A stretch of 64,000 nucleotides of DNA from Anaerosacchariphilus polymeriproducens (GCF_003363435.1 NZ_QRCT01000012.1:248001-312000); one strand, 5' to 3'. Counted from the stretch's first letter, positions 36,246-48,364 are shown. Notes: generated by a model not told the origin, from the letters alone. A program made the numbers and translations.

Positions 36246-38048
36246 ATGTCAACATCGAAAAAAAGTTTTATTTTAAAAAGGTTTATACCCTACATGGGTA
36301 AGAAAAAAGTTCTTTTACCTTTGTCGTTAATCTTATCAGGAATATCTGCGATTCTTAATATCTTGCCATTTTTACTTGTGTGGTACATAATACGCGATAT
36401 TTTATCTTCGAAGTCGATAGATATTACAAATATTAGTTTTTATGCGTGGTTAGCATTTGCAAGTGCAATAGGAGGAATCGTTATATATTTTTTAGCGCTT
36501 ATGAGTTCGCATCTTGCTGCTTTTCGAGTTGAGGTGGGAATGCAGAAAGTTGGAATGGAAAAAATACTTGATATGCCTCTTGGATTTTTTGATAAACATT
36601 TAAGCGGTAAAATACGAAAGATCGTTAACGATGGAGCGGCAACGACTCATACATTTCTGGCACATCAGCTCCCAGATATGGCTGGCAGTATTGTGTCACC
36701 TGTTATTCTTATGATTCTGATTTTTTTTGTGGACTGGAGAATGGGTGTAGCTTCGTTAGTCCCAATCGCTTTAGGTTTTGTAACGATGAGATTTATGATG
36801 AGCGCTGAAGGGAAGAAGTTTCAAAAAATGTATTATGATTCTTTAGAGGAAATGAGTTCAGAATCAGTGGAATATATCCGTGGGATTCCGGTTGTAAAAA
36901 CATTTGGTCAGACTATTTTTTCTTTTAAACGATTCTATAACAGCATAATGAAATATAAAGAGATGGTTCATGCATATACGCTGCTTTGGCAAAAGCCGAT
37001 GTCATTTTATAGTACTGTTATGCAATCTGCGGCATTCTTTCTGATTCCAATGGCTATTTTTTTGATAGGAAGAGGAGAAAATCTCCCACTTGTGCTTGCT
37101 GATTTTGTTTTTTATATTCTTATATCACCAATTTTTACGATGTTATTAATGAAATCGATGCATTTTCAGCAAAATACTATGATAGCAGAGCAGGCAATTG
37201 ATAGACTGGATAACCTTTTAGATTATCCTGGTATGAAATATTCCAAGAAGGAGAAAAGAATAAATAATTATAGTTTGGAGTTTAAAGATGTAGTGTTTTC
37301 CTATGAAGGAAGTGAGAAGCGGGTTATTGATAAAATCAGCTTCCAATTAAAAGAAGGAGAAACGATTGCACTGGTAGGAGCTTCTGGAGGAGGAAAAACA
37401 ACAATTACCCGATTAGCTGCACGTTTTTGGGATGTAGATGAAGGGGAAGTATTGATTGGAGGAATCAATGTTAAGGATATTTCTAAAAAAGAGCTGATGG
37501 AAAGTATTTCTTTGGTTTTTCAAAATACAAAGTTATTTAAAGGTTCATTAAGAGAAAATATAATTTTTGGTAAAGAAAATGCGAATGAAGAAGAAATCAA
37601 TAAAGCAATTGAATTTTCACAATCAAGAGAAATTATTGATAATCTCAAAGACGGAATTGATACGGTAATTGGAACGAAAGGAACTTATCTTTCAGGAGGG
37701 GAGCAACAAAGAATTGCGCTTGCCAGAGCAATGGTAAAGAATGCACCCATTGTGCTTTTAGATGAAGCTACTGCCTTTGCAGATCCAGAAAATGAACACT
37801 TGATTCAAAAAGCTCTTAAAGAACTTAGCCGTGGAAAAACAACAATTATGATTGCGCATCGTCTCACAAGTGTACAAAATGTAGATCGGATATTAGTTGT
37901 AGATAATGGAAAAATTGCAGAAGAAGGAACGCATGAAGAATTGTTGAATAAGGGTGGTGTTTATAAAAAGATGTGGGATGAATATCAAGAATCTGTTGCA
38001 TGGAAAATTGTTTCTAAAGATGTCAATATAGGAGGTCAATATGCTTAA
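36246..38048 (+). CDS. ABC exporter subunit 1 (membrane + ATPase)
   Basis: A 600-aa fused exporter half: six transmembrane helices (about 20-320) and an NBD. Walker A is GASGGGKTT, the signature LSGGEQQR and Walker B IVLLDEATAFADPENE. The H-loop is IAHRLTS. Start follows GGGAGGAG. The next gene overlaps by 8 nt, so the two form a heterodimer. Pairs like this, with an AraC regulator, are common in Firmicutes and export drugs or peptides; some relatives handle siderophores. Link to the NRPS product is possible but not shown. Confidence 0.93.
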   Translation: MSTSKKSFILKRFIPYMGKKKVLLPLSLILSGISAILNILPFLLVWYIIRDILSSKSIDITNISFYAWLAFASAIGGIVIYFLALMSSHLAAFRVEVGMQKVGMEKILDMPLGFFDKHLSGKIRKIVNDGAATTHTFLAHQLPDMAGSIVSPVILMILIFFVDWRMGVASLVPIALGFVTMRFMMSAEGKKFQKMYYDSLEEMSSESVEYIRGIPVVKTFGQTIFSFKRFYNSIMKYKEMVHAYTLLWQKPMSFYSTVMQSAAFFLIPMAIFLIGRGENLPLVLADFVFYILISPIFTMLLMKSMHFQQNTMIAEQAIDRLDNLLDYPGMKYSKKEKRINNYSLEFKDVVFSYEGSEKRVIDKISFQLKEGETIALVGASGGGKTTITRLAARFWDVDEGEVLIGGINVKDISKKELMESISLVFQNTKLFKGSLRENIIFGKENANEEEINKAIEFSQSREIIDNLKDGIDTVIGTKGTYLSGGEQQRIALARAMVKNAPIVLLDEATAFADPENEHLIQKALKELSRGKTTIMIAHRLTSVQNVDRILVVDNGKIAEEGTHEELLNKGGVYKKMWDEYQESVAWKIVSKDVNIGGQYA

Positions 38049-39789
38049 GTATTTTCAAAATAAATATGCCATGTCAGAAAAAGGCGCAAAAGACCTTTTT
38101 CGTGCAATTATTTGGACTGTCGTAGTTGATATTAGTTATATGCTTCCGATTATGCTTGGTTTTAAATTTCTGGAAGAATACATGAGTATGGTTATAAAAT
38201 CTACAGATAGTCCGAAAAGTAGTTTGATATATTATATGGTTATGTCGGTAGTATTTTTTATTGTAATGCTAGCTATTGCATATTTTCAGTATAATTCAAC
38301 CTATACCAAGATATATGAAGAAAGTGCAAGAAGACGGATAAGTTTGGCTGAAACATTGAGAAGGCTGCCGTTAGCTTTTTTTGGAAAGAAGGATATTGCG
38401 GATTTAAGTTCCACGATAATGGAAGATGCTACACAGATAGAAATGCTCTTTTCTCATTCAGTTCCTCAAATTTATGCAGCCGTAGTGACTGTTTTTATTA
38501 TGGGAGTAATGATGTTTTTTTATAATTGGAAGTTGTCATTAGCTGTATTTTGGGTAGTGCCGGTCTCAATTTTAGTTTTCTATTTGTCGAGAAAGCTTCA
38601 AAATAGCATGCATGAAAAATTCTATCATATAAAGAGGGATATTTCTGATAAAATTCAAGAGGGATTAGACTCTGCTCAAGAAATAAAATCTTATAATAGA
38701 GAAGATACTTTTTCAAATTCTTTGAATTCCAAACTTGACAATTATGAAAAACTTTTGATTAAAGGAGAACTTTTGATAGGAGCGTTTATTAATCTGTCCT
38801 ATGTGTTTTTAAAACTAGGTCTTCCAAGTGTTATATTATACGGTGCGTATCTATTGTCAACGGGTGAAGTGAGTATTTTTACATACCTAGTATTTCTTGT
38901 GGTTACAGCACGTATTTATAATCCAATTATGGATGCAATGAATAATTTTGCATTACTTTTGTATCTGAACGTACGTATAAAACGCATGAAAGAGATGGAT
39001 GAAATGCCAAGACAAAATGGAAAATCCGAATTTAACCCTAAAAACTATGATATCGAATTTAAAGATGTTAGTTTTTCATATCAAGAGGGAGTGCAAACAT
39101 TAAATAGAGTAAATTTCGTAGCAAAGCAAGGAGAAGTGACAGCACTTGTAGGTCCTTCCGGTGGAGGGAAAAGCACAATAGCAAAGTTGACTGCAAGATT
39201 TTGGGATATAGAAAAAGGTGTTATTACTTTAGGCGGTGAGGATATTTCATTAATTGATCCTGAAACGCTTCTGAATCATTACTCAATTGTTTTTCAGGAT
39301 GTTACACTTTTTAATTCAAGCGTTATGGATAATATTCGTCTTGGAAAAAAAGATGCAACTGATGAAGAAGTAATAAAAGCAGCAAAGCTTGCGCAATGTG
39401 ATGAATTTGTTGAAAAGCTTCCGCAAGGATATAATACCTTAATTGGCGAAAACGGAGAAAGATTATCCGGAGGTGAAAGACAACGAATATCAATAGCAAG
39501 AGCGATATTAAAAGATGCACCAATTATCTTGCTTGATGAAGCCACAGCATCTCTTGATGCAGAAAATGAAAGTAAAATTCAAAATGCACTTGGCGCACTT
39601 GTAAAAAATAAGACGGTTTTAATTATTGCCCATCGTATGAGGACTGTTTTAGGAGCAGATAAAATTGTCGTTATGAAAGATGGTTTTATTACAGAGACGG
39701 GCACACCTTTGGAATTGAAAGAAAAGCAAGGTACTTTTTCATCAATGCTAAAGACGCAATATCAAGATAATTCTTTGATATGCAGCTAA
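38041..39789 (+). CDS. ABC exporter subunit 2 (membrane + ATPase)
   Basis: A 582-aa partner of the preceding subunit, overlapping it by 8 nt with AGGAGG inside the upstream gene. Six transmembrane helices (about 20-310), Walker A GPSGGGKST, signature LSGGERQR, Walker B IILLDEATASLDAENE and H-loop IAHRMRT. Both partners keep intact ATPase motifs, so neither nucleotide site looks dead. No terminator was seen before the bgl promoter at 39806, only 17 nt after its stop. Confidence 0.93.
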   Translation: MLKYFQNKYAMSEKGAKDLFRAIIWTVVVDISYMLPIMLGFKFLEEYMSMVIKSTDSPKSSLIYYMVMSVVFFIVMLAIAYFQYNSTYTKIYEESARRRISLAETLRRLPLAFFGKKDIADLSSTIMEDATQIEMLFSHSVPQIYAAVVTVFIMGVMMFFYNWKLSLAVFWVVPVSILVFYLSRKLQNSMHEKFYHIKRDISDKIQEGLDSAQEIKSYNREDTFSNSLNSKLDNYEKLLIKGELLIGAFINLSYVFLKLGLPSVILYGAYLLSTGEVSIFTYLVFLVVTARIYNPIMDAMNNFALLLYLNVRIKRMKEMDEMPRQNGKSEFNPKNYDIEFKDVSFSYQEGVQTLNRVNFVAKQGEVTALVGPSGGGKSTIAKLTARFWDIEKGVITLGGEDISLIDPETLLNHYSIVFQDVTLFNSSVMDNIRLGKKDATDEEVIKAAKLAQCDEFVEKLPQGYNTLIGENGERLSGGERQRISIARAILKDAPIILLDEATASLDAENESKIQNALGALVKNKTVLIIAHRMRTVLGADKIVVMKDGFITETGTPLELKEKQGTFSSMLKTQYQDNSLICS

Positions 39790-39805
39790 AAATTTATATT
39801 TTCAC

Positions 39806-39834
39806 TTGTTAACTGTGCCTAAATGTTATATAAT
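39806..39834 (+). promoter_or_regulatory. Promoter of the bgl operon
   Basis: TTGTTA (39806-39811), 17-nt spacer, TATAAT (39829-39834). The transcript starts just before the RAT. Confidence 0.8.
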
Positions 39835-39856
39835 AAAACTAACAAAATAAAGAATC

Positions 39857-39887
39857 GGACATGTTACTGGTGAAGCAGGCAGGATCC
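39857..39887 (+). promoter_or_regulatory. Ribonucleic antiterminator (RAT) for a LicT/BglG protein
   Basis: The core GTTACTG...GCAGGCA inside GGA...TCC matches the RAT layout of bgl/lic leaders. Its 3' end (39883-39887) overlaps the 5' arm of the terminator, so RAT and terminator are mutually exclusive. Confidence 0.9.
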
Positions 39888-39930
39888 CTAAAAATAATGA
39901 TATCATTATTATTTTTAGAGATCTTTTTTT
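39883..39930 (+). terminator. Conditional leader terminator of the bgl operon
   Basis: GATC (39883-39886) pairs with 39920-39923 and CTAAAAATAAT (39888-39898) with ATTATTTTTAG (39908-39918), giving a long hairpin with small irregularities and seven T at 39924-39930. Confidence 0.9.
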
Positions 39931-39992
39931 GTTAGTTATTGTTTTGGCCAAAATTTAAGTTTATTCAAATAATTCGAAGAGGAGAATTTAAT

Positions 39993-43318
<3,326 letters not shown>

Positions 43319-43340
43319 AATAAGTATTGGAGGAGTTGCT

Positions 43341-44189
43341 TTGTATACGATAGAGAAGGTATTAAATTCGAGTGTGGTTTTAGCAAATAATGAAGATGGA
43401 AAAAAGTTTATTTTGCTTGGAAAAGGAATAGGTTATGGTAAAAAAACGGGTATGATTATCAATAAGCAAAGTGTTGAGCAGATCTTTATACCTGTAGATA
43501 ATAAAGAATTGGATAGAATCAATTACCTAGTAAATACAATTCCTCCAAAACTGATTGAAGTAACGCAAGATATTATCACATATGCTCAAAATGTATTGAA
43601 CGTAAATTTTAATGATAGTCTATATTTTATTTTAGCGGACCATTTGAATTTCGCTATTAAGCGTTATATAGAAAATATCAAAATAACAAATAAAGTATTT
43701 TGGGAAATTAAAAATTTTTATTCTAAGGAATTTGCTGTAGGGTTGTATGCTCTGAAATTAATTAACACCAAATTTAATATTACTCTTCCGGAAGAAGAAG
43801 CAGCGAATATTGTATTTCATTTAATAAATGCACAAAATGAAAAAGAAGAATCTTTAGATGCTATGAAATCTGCAAAGTTAGTGGGAGTTGTCGTGAATAT
43901 AGTAAAGTATTCCTTAAATACTAAAATAGATGCTGAAAGTATACATTACTCAAGGTTCATCACTCATATTAAATATTTTGTAGAACGATTTTTTTCTAAT
44001 AAGTTATTAGACGATAACGACAATACTCTTTATGAACAAATGAAGAATAAATATGAAGAAGCATTTCTCTGTGCTATGAAAATTGACGAGTATTTTCATG
44101 AAAAATATCAATTACATTTACCATTTGAAGAAATGGCATATTTAGTAGTTCATATTCAAAGGCTTAATGCAGTTGAGGAACAATTTTAA
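43341..44189 (+). CDS. licT: LicT/BglG transcriptional antiterminator
   Basis: A 282-aa antiterminator: an RNA-binding CAT domain (1-55, LNSSVVLANNEDGKKFILLG), PRD1 (about 65-170) and PRD2 (about 175-282) with the conserved His residues. PTS phosphorylation of the PRDs should tie its activity to beta-glucoside availability. It binds the RAT at 39857-39887 of its own operon. The start is TTG at 43341 behind TTGGAGGAG. No terminator is evident behind it. Confidence 0.95.
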   Translation: MYTIEKVLNSSVVLANNEDGKKFILLGKGIGYGKKTGMIINKQSVEQIFIPVDNKELDRINYLVNTIPPKLIEVTQDIITYAQNVLNVNFNDSLYFILADHLNFAIKRYIENIKITNKVFWEIKNFYSKEFAVGLYALKLINTKFNITLPEEEAANIVFHLINAQNEKEESLDAMKSAKLVGVVVNIVKYSLNTKIDAESIHYSRFITHIKYFVERFFSNKLLDDNDNTLYEQMKNKYEEAFLCAMKIDEYFHEKYQLHLPFEEMAYLVVHIQRLNAVEEQF

Positions 44190-44211
44190 CGAGGAATATA
44201 CAAAGATATGA

Positions 44212-44337
44212 ATGGAAATAAAATATTATAATACAACAGATTTAGCGAGAATGTTCAATATTCATCCAAATACCGTAAGACTAACTAAATGTTATATAAA
44301 AATAATCAATCAAGAAATTATAATAGCTGAAAAGTAG
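44212..44337 (+). pseudogene. MerR-family regulator remnant
   Basis: A 41-codon frame beginning MEIKYYNTTDLARMFNIHPN and then TVRL, the MerR helix-turn-helix start. After TVRL the typical wing is replaced by unrelated residues and a stop. Bases up to about 44420 still show Lys/Arg-rich coding traces in another frame. Probably a decayed gene; the rest to 44566 holds nothing recognisable apart from the upstream region of the MBL gene. Confidence 0.6.
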
Positions 44338-44566
44338 TATTACAATTAAACGCAAATAAAAGAAGAAAACGAGAGGATAGAGTTAAGCTGATTGAAAAAT
44401 TTTTGGTTGAAACTAGCGTATAGTTAAGGTGCAGGTGTGTTGTTTTGTTTGGTCAAAAATGTTAATATAAATTTTAATAGTAATATTATAACTACCATAA
44501 AAAGATAATTTAAAGTTTATATGGTGTTTTATTTAAGCAAAAAGATTCGTAAATGGAGGATTTTGT

Positions 44567-45304
44567 ATGACAGAATTATTTACCCTGCCTTTGCTATTTG
44601 AGATGGAAGAAATGAGTTTTTATATCTATCCGGTTGTAATAAAAAATAACGATAGTTTAATTATGGTCGATGTTGGATATCCAATGTTCTTATCAGATAT
44701 TGAAAAGGCTTTTGACAAAATAGGATTAAATATACATAATCTCACGCAAGTTATTTTGACACATTATGATCACGATCATATGGGAGCTGCAAATGAGCTT
44801 ATCGAAAAATATCCTAATATTGAAGTGAAATGTTCTAAGGAACAAGAACCATATATTTTAGGAAAGAAGAAATCATTACGGTTAGAACTGGCTGAAAGAA
44901 ATGGAGAAACGTTAAAAGGTGATGCTAAAAAATTCAATGATGGATTTATCCAAATGTTGAGAAGTGTCAAATATTTAGACAATGTTACTACGCTGTCTGA
45001 TGGCGATATGATATGTGATGGAGTAAAAGTCATTGAGACTCCTGGGCATATGCCAGGACATATATCACTATATTTTGAGCCTGAGAAAACACTGATTAGT
45101 GGAGATATGTTAGTTTCTGAAGATGGTGTGCTTGCGATTGCTGATAAGCGTTTTGTATTAGATGAAGAAGAGGAAATTAAATCAATAGAAAAAATTATGA
45201 ATTATGATATCGAAAAAATAATTTGCTATCATGGCGGTGAGTATTCAAGTAATAGAATAAAAGAGGAATTAAGAGATATTATTAATAATGGATATAGTAA
45301 TTAA
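44567..45304 (+). CDS. MBL-fold metallo-hydrolase
   Basis: A 245-aa metallo-beta-lactamase-fold hydrolase. The metal motif is THYDHDHMG, i.e. HxDxDH rather than HxHxDH, a variant known in the family. TPGHMPGHI, ISGDML and a terminal CYHGGEY supply the other ligands. No signal peptide. The substrate could be a thioester, lactone or other ester. RBS AATGGAGG. A terminator follows directly. It is flanked by decayed regulator genes. Confidence 0.9.
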   Translation: MTELFTLPLLFEMEEMSFYIYPVVIKNNDSLIMVDVGYPMFLSDIEKAFDKIGLNIHNLTQVILTHYDHDHMGAANELIEKYPNIEVKCSKEQEPYILGKKKSLRLELAERNGETLKGDAKKFNDGFIQMLRSVKYLDNVTTLSDGDMICDGVKVIETPGHMPGHISLYFEPEKTLISGDMLVSEDGVLAIADKRFVLDEEEEIKSIEKIMNYDIEKIICYHGGEYSSNRIKEELRDIINNGYSN

Positions 45305-45335
45305 GAATTCTATTGTTACTTATTTGATTTATTTT

Positions 45336-45363
45336 AAAGTGTATCTGATGATACACTTTTTTT
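45336..45363 (+). terminator. Intrinsic terminator after the MBL gene
   Basis: AAAGTGTATC (45336-45345), TGAT loop, GATACACTTT (45350-45359) and a T-run to 45363. Confidence 0.92.
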
Positions 45364-45440
45364 ATTTCCGTTGTATTAAAATAAACATATGTAATAAATG
45401 TACTGATAGATAAAATTACATAAAAGGAAGGATAAAAGAT

Positions 45441-45637
45441 ATGGATGGAGTAGCAGAAAAAAAGATAATTACTCCTGCTTTGGAAAATTACTTAAAAACG
45501 ATACTGGAACTTTATGAACGAAATGGTGAAGTAAGAGTTACGTCTATTTCTCTTATGCTCGGTGTGACGAAAGCAACGGTATCACAAACTGAAGCTTGAA
45601 GAATATTTATTAAAATCCAAATAAAACTGAGGTGAAT
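45441..45637 (+). pseudogene. DtxR/MntR-family regulator, truncated and frameshifted
   Basis: ATG at 45441 behind AAGGAAGG. Codons read the N-terminal HTH of a DtxR/MntR protein (ALENYLKTILELYERNGEVR, then VTSISLMLGVTKATVSQ) and then stop at 45597-45599 after TEA. In another frame the next bases read KLKLEEYLLKSK, the expected continuation of the recognition helix region, so a small deletion broke the gene. The metal-binding and dimerisation parts are absent. Confidence 0.75.
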
Positions 45638-45642
45638 AAAAT

Positions 45643-45771
45643 ATGAATGTTATTTTTAATCTGGTAAGAGAAAAAAAGATTGACCTGATAATTTATGTGT
45701 TAACAGTAGTAAGCAGCTTAATGTTAGTTATCGTCTCTTTTGCACTGGTATACAAGATAATAACATTATGA
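45643..45771 (+). CDS. 42-aa single-helix membrane protein
   Basis: A short frame with RBS CTGAGGTG 9 nt before ATG. It starts MNVIFNLVREKKIDLIIYVL and ends in a hydrophobic stretch of more than 20 residues (YVLTVVSSLMLVIVSFALVY), so it would be a single-span membrane peptide with its basic end inside. No family is recognised. It follows the DtxR remnant and could be the end of a decayed gene or a real small protein. Confidence 0.4.
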   Translation: MNVIFNLVREKKIDLIIYVLTVVSSLMLVIVSFALVYKIITL

Positions 45772-45902
45772 TTTTTCAAAATGCTGAATCAGCCCTAATT
45801 ATAGATTACAAATTTAATAAAATCTTAATTTACATCCAGTAAATTTTAAGTGTTAAACTTATCACATAAAGTTGAAGATTAAATTAAGAAGAGGAGAATC
45901 AA

Positions 45903-46850
45903 ATGAAAGCAAAAGTTTTGGGAATTACAGCAGGACGAGAAAACGGTAACAGTGAAATATTGTTAAAAGAGGCATTGCATTATTGTGAAGAAGCCGGAGC
46001 AGATGTCACCATGATTAATTTGAGGAATTATAATATAATGGATTGTACTGGATGTACTTCTTGTGTAACGGGTATGCTGCATGGCAAGAATGTAGGTTGC
46101 GTATTAGACAAGAAAGATGATAAGAAAAAGATTATGGATGTATTATTTGAAAGTGATGCGGTTATAGTTTCAGCACCTACATATGACTTAATGGCATGTT
46201 CGACCTTTGCTCAATTCGCCCAAAGAAGTTTGAGTTATGAAACTTCTTTTTTAGAATCAATTGGTGCAATAGAATATAAAGACAGAGTCAGTGCTTTAAT
46301 TGCAGTTGGAGGTTCTACTCGTACATGGCAGTCTATGGCACTTGAATCCATGCAGGCAGCGATGTTTACAGTTGATTTAAAAGTCATAGATATGTATCTT
46401 GCAACAAGAGTACCGGCACCTGCACAGTGTTTAATTCATGATGATATGATTGCAAGAGCCAGAAAAGTAGGCGAGAATATAATGACTGCAATTAATACAC
46501 CGGCAAAGGAACGTAAATGGCTTGGAGAAGAAGATATGGGATGGTGCCCGAACTGTCATTCCAACGCATTGATTCTTGGAGAAGAACAATGGGACGGAAC
46601 GAGTTTTCCGGTGGAATGTCAGGTATGCGGCGCAGGTGGAACATTAGTGAAGGCGGATAATGATAAGTGGAAATTTGTAATACAAGAGGATGGATTGTGC
46701 TGCGATCGTACAACTGTAAAAGGAAGAGCAAATCACTTAATTGAGATTGAGTCTACACAGGGAGAGTTCTTTAGGAATCCAGAAAAGTGTGATATTGTAA
46801 AGAAAAAAATTGTAAAATATAAAGCCATGAAGTTTAAGACAATCCAGTGA
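45903..46850 (+). CDS. Flavodoxin-fold NAD(P)H-dependent oxidoreductase with C-terminal zinc-ribbon
   Basis: A 315-aa protein. The first 190 residues are an FMN reductase/flavodoxin-like fold (LGITAGRENGNSE, CTGCTSCVTG, IVSAPTYDLMA). The C-terminal part has two Cys pairs of zinc-ribbon type (CPNCHS and CQVCGAGG) and a later CC pair. It probably binds FMN and acts in electron transfer or reduction of an unknown acceptor. Start follows AAGAGGAG. It is monocistronic; a strong promoter for the next gene begins 8 nt after its stop. Confidence 0.88.
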   Translation: MKAKVLGITAGRENGNSEILLKEALHYCEEAGADVTMINLRNYNIMDCTGCTSCVTGMLHGKNVGCVLDKKDDKKKIMDVLFESDAVIVSAPTYDLMACSTFAQFAQRSLSYETSFLESIGAIEYKDRVSALIAVGGSTRTWQSMALESMQAAMFTVDLKVIDMYLATRVPAPAQCLIHDDMIARARKVGENIMTAINTPAKERKWLGEEDMGWCPNCHSNALILGEEQWDGTSFPVECQVCGAGGTLVKADNDKWKFVIQEDGLCCDRTTVKGRANHLIEIESTQGEFFRNPEKCDIVKKKIVKYKAMKFKTIQ

Positions 46851-46857
46851 TTCAGCG

Positions 46858-46886
46858 TTGACAATAATATCGAATAATAATATAAT
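46858..46886 (+). promoter_or_regulatory. Perfect consensus promoter for purH
   Basis: TTGACA (46858-46863), 17-nt spacer, TATAAT (46881-46886): a perfect sigma-A consensus, with expression then gated by the riboswitch. Confidence 0.92.
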
Positions 46887-46904
46887 TACTAAAAAATACA
46901 AATT

Positions 46905-46980
46905 TAATCATGTAACTGGCGGATAATATGAAGAATCATATGGGGAGCATGATTATAAAAAATTATCGACCGCCTGGGTA
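46905..46980 (+). ncRNA. ZTP riboswitch (pfl motif)
   Basis: P1 stem TAATCATG (46905-46912)/CATGATTA (46948-46955) encloses the conserved AACTGGCG and GGGGAGC segments. A linker leads to the 3' element CCGCCTGGGTA (46970-46980). These are the hallmark sequences of the pfl/ZTP motif, which senses ZTP or ZMP when 10-formyl-THF is low. It precedes an AICAR transformylase gene, its classic target. Confidence 0.93.
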
Positions 46981-47003
46981 GGTTCATTTACCCAGGCGGT
47001 TTT
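46969..47003 (+). terminator. Riboswitch expression-platform terminator
   Basis: ACCGCCTGGGT (46969-46979) pairs with ACCCAGGCGGT (46990-47000), followed by TTT then ATTATT. The 5' arm is the 3' element of the aptamer, so ligand binding should block the terminator and turn purH on. Confidence 0.92.
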
Positions 47004-47051
47004 ATTATTGCTATCCAATCCGTCTGATGATTTGTTTAGGAGGTTTATAAA

Positions 47052-48215
47052 ATGTATCAATTAAAATATGGTTGTAATCCAAATCAAAAACCAGCCGAAA
47101 TTCGTTCTGTTGCCGGGGAGTTACCATTTAAGGTACTTAACGGGACACCAGGGTATATTAATTTTATGGATGCTTTCAATTCTTGGCAGCTTGTTAAGGA
47201 GTTGAAAAGTGTGATTGGTATGCCGGCAGCGGCTTCGTTTAAGCATGTTAGTCCGGCTGGTGCAGCCATAGGATTACCATTAACTGAAGAACTTAAAAAG
47301 GCATATTTAGTGGAAGAAACGGATTTATCACCAGTTGCTACGGCATATGTACGTGCAAGAGGGGCAGATAGAGTATCCTCTTATGGCGATTGGGCCGCAC
47401 TTAGTGATATCGTAGATACATCGACTGCACTTATTTTAAAAAAAGAAGTATCAGATGGAATCATTGCGCCCGGCTATACGCAGGAAGCATTAGAAATTCT
47501 TAAACAAAAAAAAGGTGGTAAATATAATATTATTGAAATCGATACGTCTTATGAACCGTATGAAATAGAAACAAGGCAGATTTTTGGGATAGAGTTTGTA
47601 CAAAAGCGAAATAATTACAGACCAAGTTCTGAAGATTTGAAAAATATTGTAACGAAAACGCAGGATCTTTCTGAACATTCAAAAAGAGATATGTTATTAG
47701 CGATGATAACACTGAAATATACGCAGTCTAATTCTGTTTGTTATGTATCAGATGGTCAGGTAATAGGTTGTGGAGCAGGTCAGCAATCAAGAATACATTG
47801 TACAAGACTTGCAGGTGATAAAGCAGATATTTGGTTTTTAAAGCAACATCCAAAAGTGTTAAATCTTAAATTTAAACAGGGTGTTGGAAGAACGGAAAGA
47901 GATAATGCAATTGATTTATTTGTCAGAAACGATGTCACTTCGTATGAATTTAATATGTTGAATCATGTTTTAGAAGCGCCTCCAGAAAGACTTACGGAAT
48001 ATGAGAAGGAAAAGTGGATTGAAGGTTTGAAAAATATAACCTTAGGTTCTGATGCATTTTTCCCATTCAGAGATAATATTGACCGTGCATATCGAAGTGG
48101 AGTAAAATACATTGTACAGCCGGGCGGGGCACTTAGAGATGAAATAGTGATAAACGCATGTAATGAATATAAAATGGTAATGGCAATGACTGGAGTCAGA
48201 TTATTCCACCATTAG
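47052..48215 (+). CDS. purH: AICAR formyltransferase (stand-alone PurH domain)
   Basis: A 387-aa protein equivalent to the formyltransferase half of PurH; the IMP cyclohydrolase (MGS-like) half is absent. It transfers a formyl group from 10-formyl-THF to AICAR. The catalytic Lys-His is seen in SFKHVSPAGAA; SNSVCYVSDGQVIGCGAGQQSR is split by the usual GCGAGQQSR block, and SDAFFPFRDNID lies near the end. Start follows TTAGGAGG. It is regulated by the ZTP riboswitch upstream. IMP cyclohydrolase must be encoded elsewhere. Confidence 0.94.
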   Translation: MYQLKYGCNPNQKPAEIRSVAGELPFKVLNGTPGYINFMDAFNSWQLVKELKSVIGMPAAASFKHVSPAGAAIGLPLTEELKKAYLVEETDLSPVATAYVRARGADRVSSYGDWAALSDIVDTSTALILKKEVSDGIIAPGYTQEALEILKQKKGGKYNIIEIDTSYEPYEIETRQIFGIEFVQKRNNYRPSSEDLKNIVTKTQDLSEHSKRDMLLAMITLKYTQSNSVCYVSDGQVIGCGAGQQSRIHCTRLAGDKADIWFLKQHPKVLNLKFKQGVGRTERDNAIDLFVRNDVTSYEFNMLNHVLEAPPERLTEYEKEKWIEGLKNITLGSDAFFPFRDNIDRAYRSGVKYIVQPGGALRDEIVINACNEYKMVMAMTGVRLFHH

Positions 48216-48227
48216 AAGTATAAGAAC

Positions 48228-48257
48228 AAATCCCTTACTTTTTGATGTGAGGGATTT
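48228..48257 (+). terminator. Terminator after purH
   Basis: AAATCCCT (48228-48235) pairs with AGGGATTT (48250-48257), extended inwards by three pairs including one G-U. The tail is ATTTATTTG. Confidence 0.65.
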
Positions 48258-48290
48258 ATTTGTGTAAATTAGCTTAAATCAAGATATTAC

Positions 48291-48318
48291 TTGACAGAAC
48301 CAAATAAAAGTATATAAT
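48291..48318 (+). promoter_or_regulatory. Promoter of the TetR-ABC operon
   Basis: TTGACA (48291-48296), 16-nt spacer, TATAAT (48313-48318). The last base is shared with the first operator palindrome. Confidence 0.85.
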
Positions 48319-48347
48319 ATGAGTATACTCATATGAGTGCACTCATA
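48318..48347 (+). promoter_or_regulatory. Two overlapping palindromic operators
   Basis: TATGAGTATACTCATA (48318-48333) and TATGAGTGCACTCATA (48332-48347) are each perfect 16-bp palindromes with the same outer half-site, overlapping by 2 nt across the transcription start. Probably autorepression by the TetR gene downstream. Confidence 0.85.
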
Positions 48348-48364
48348 TAAAAAGGAGGGATTTT

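Noticed and set aside
36246-39789. ABC pair considered as a siderophore importer of the YbtPQ/IrtAB type, making the NRPS a siderophore pathway
   Set aside because: No siderophore-interaction domain, no catechol or hydroxamate genes, and no iron-box was seen. Export is the simpler reading.
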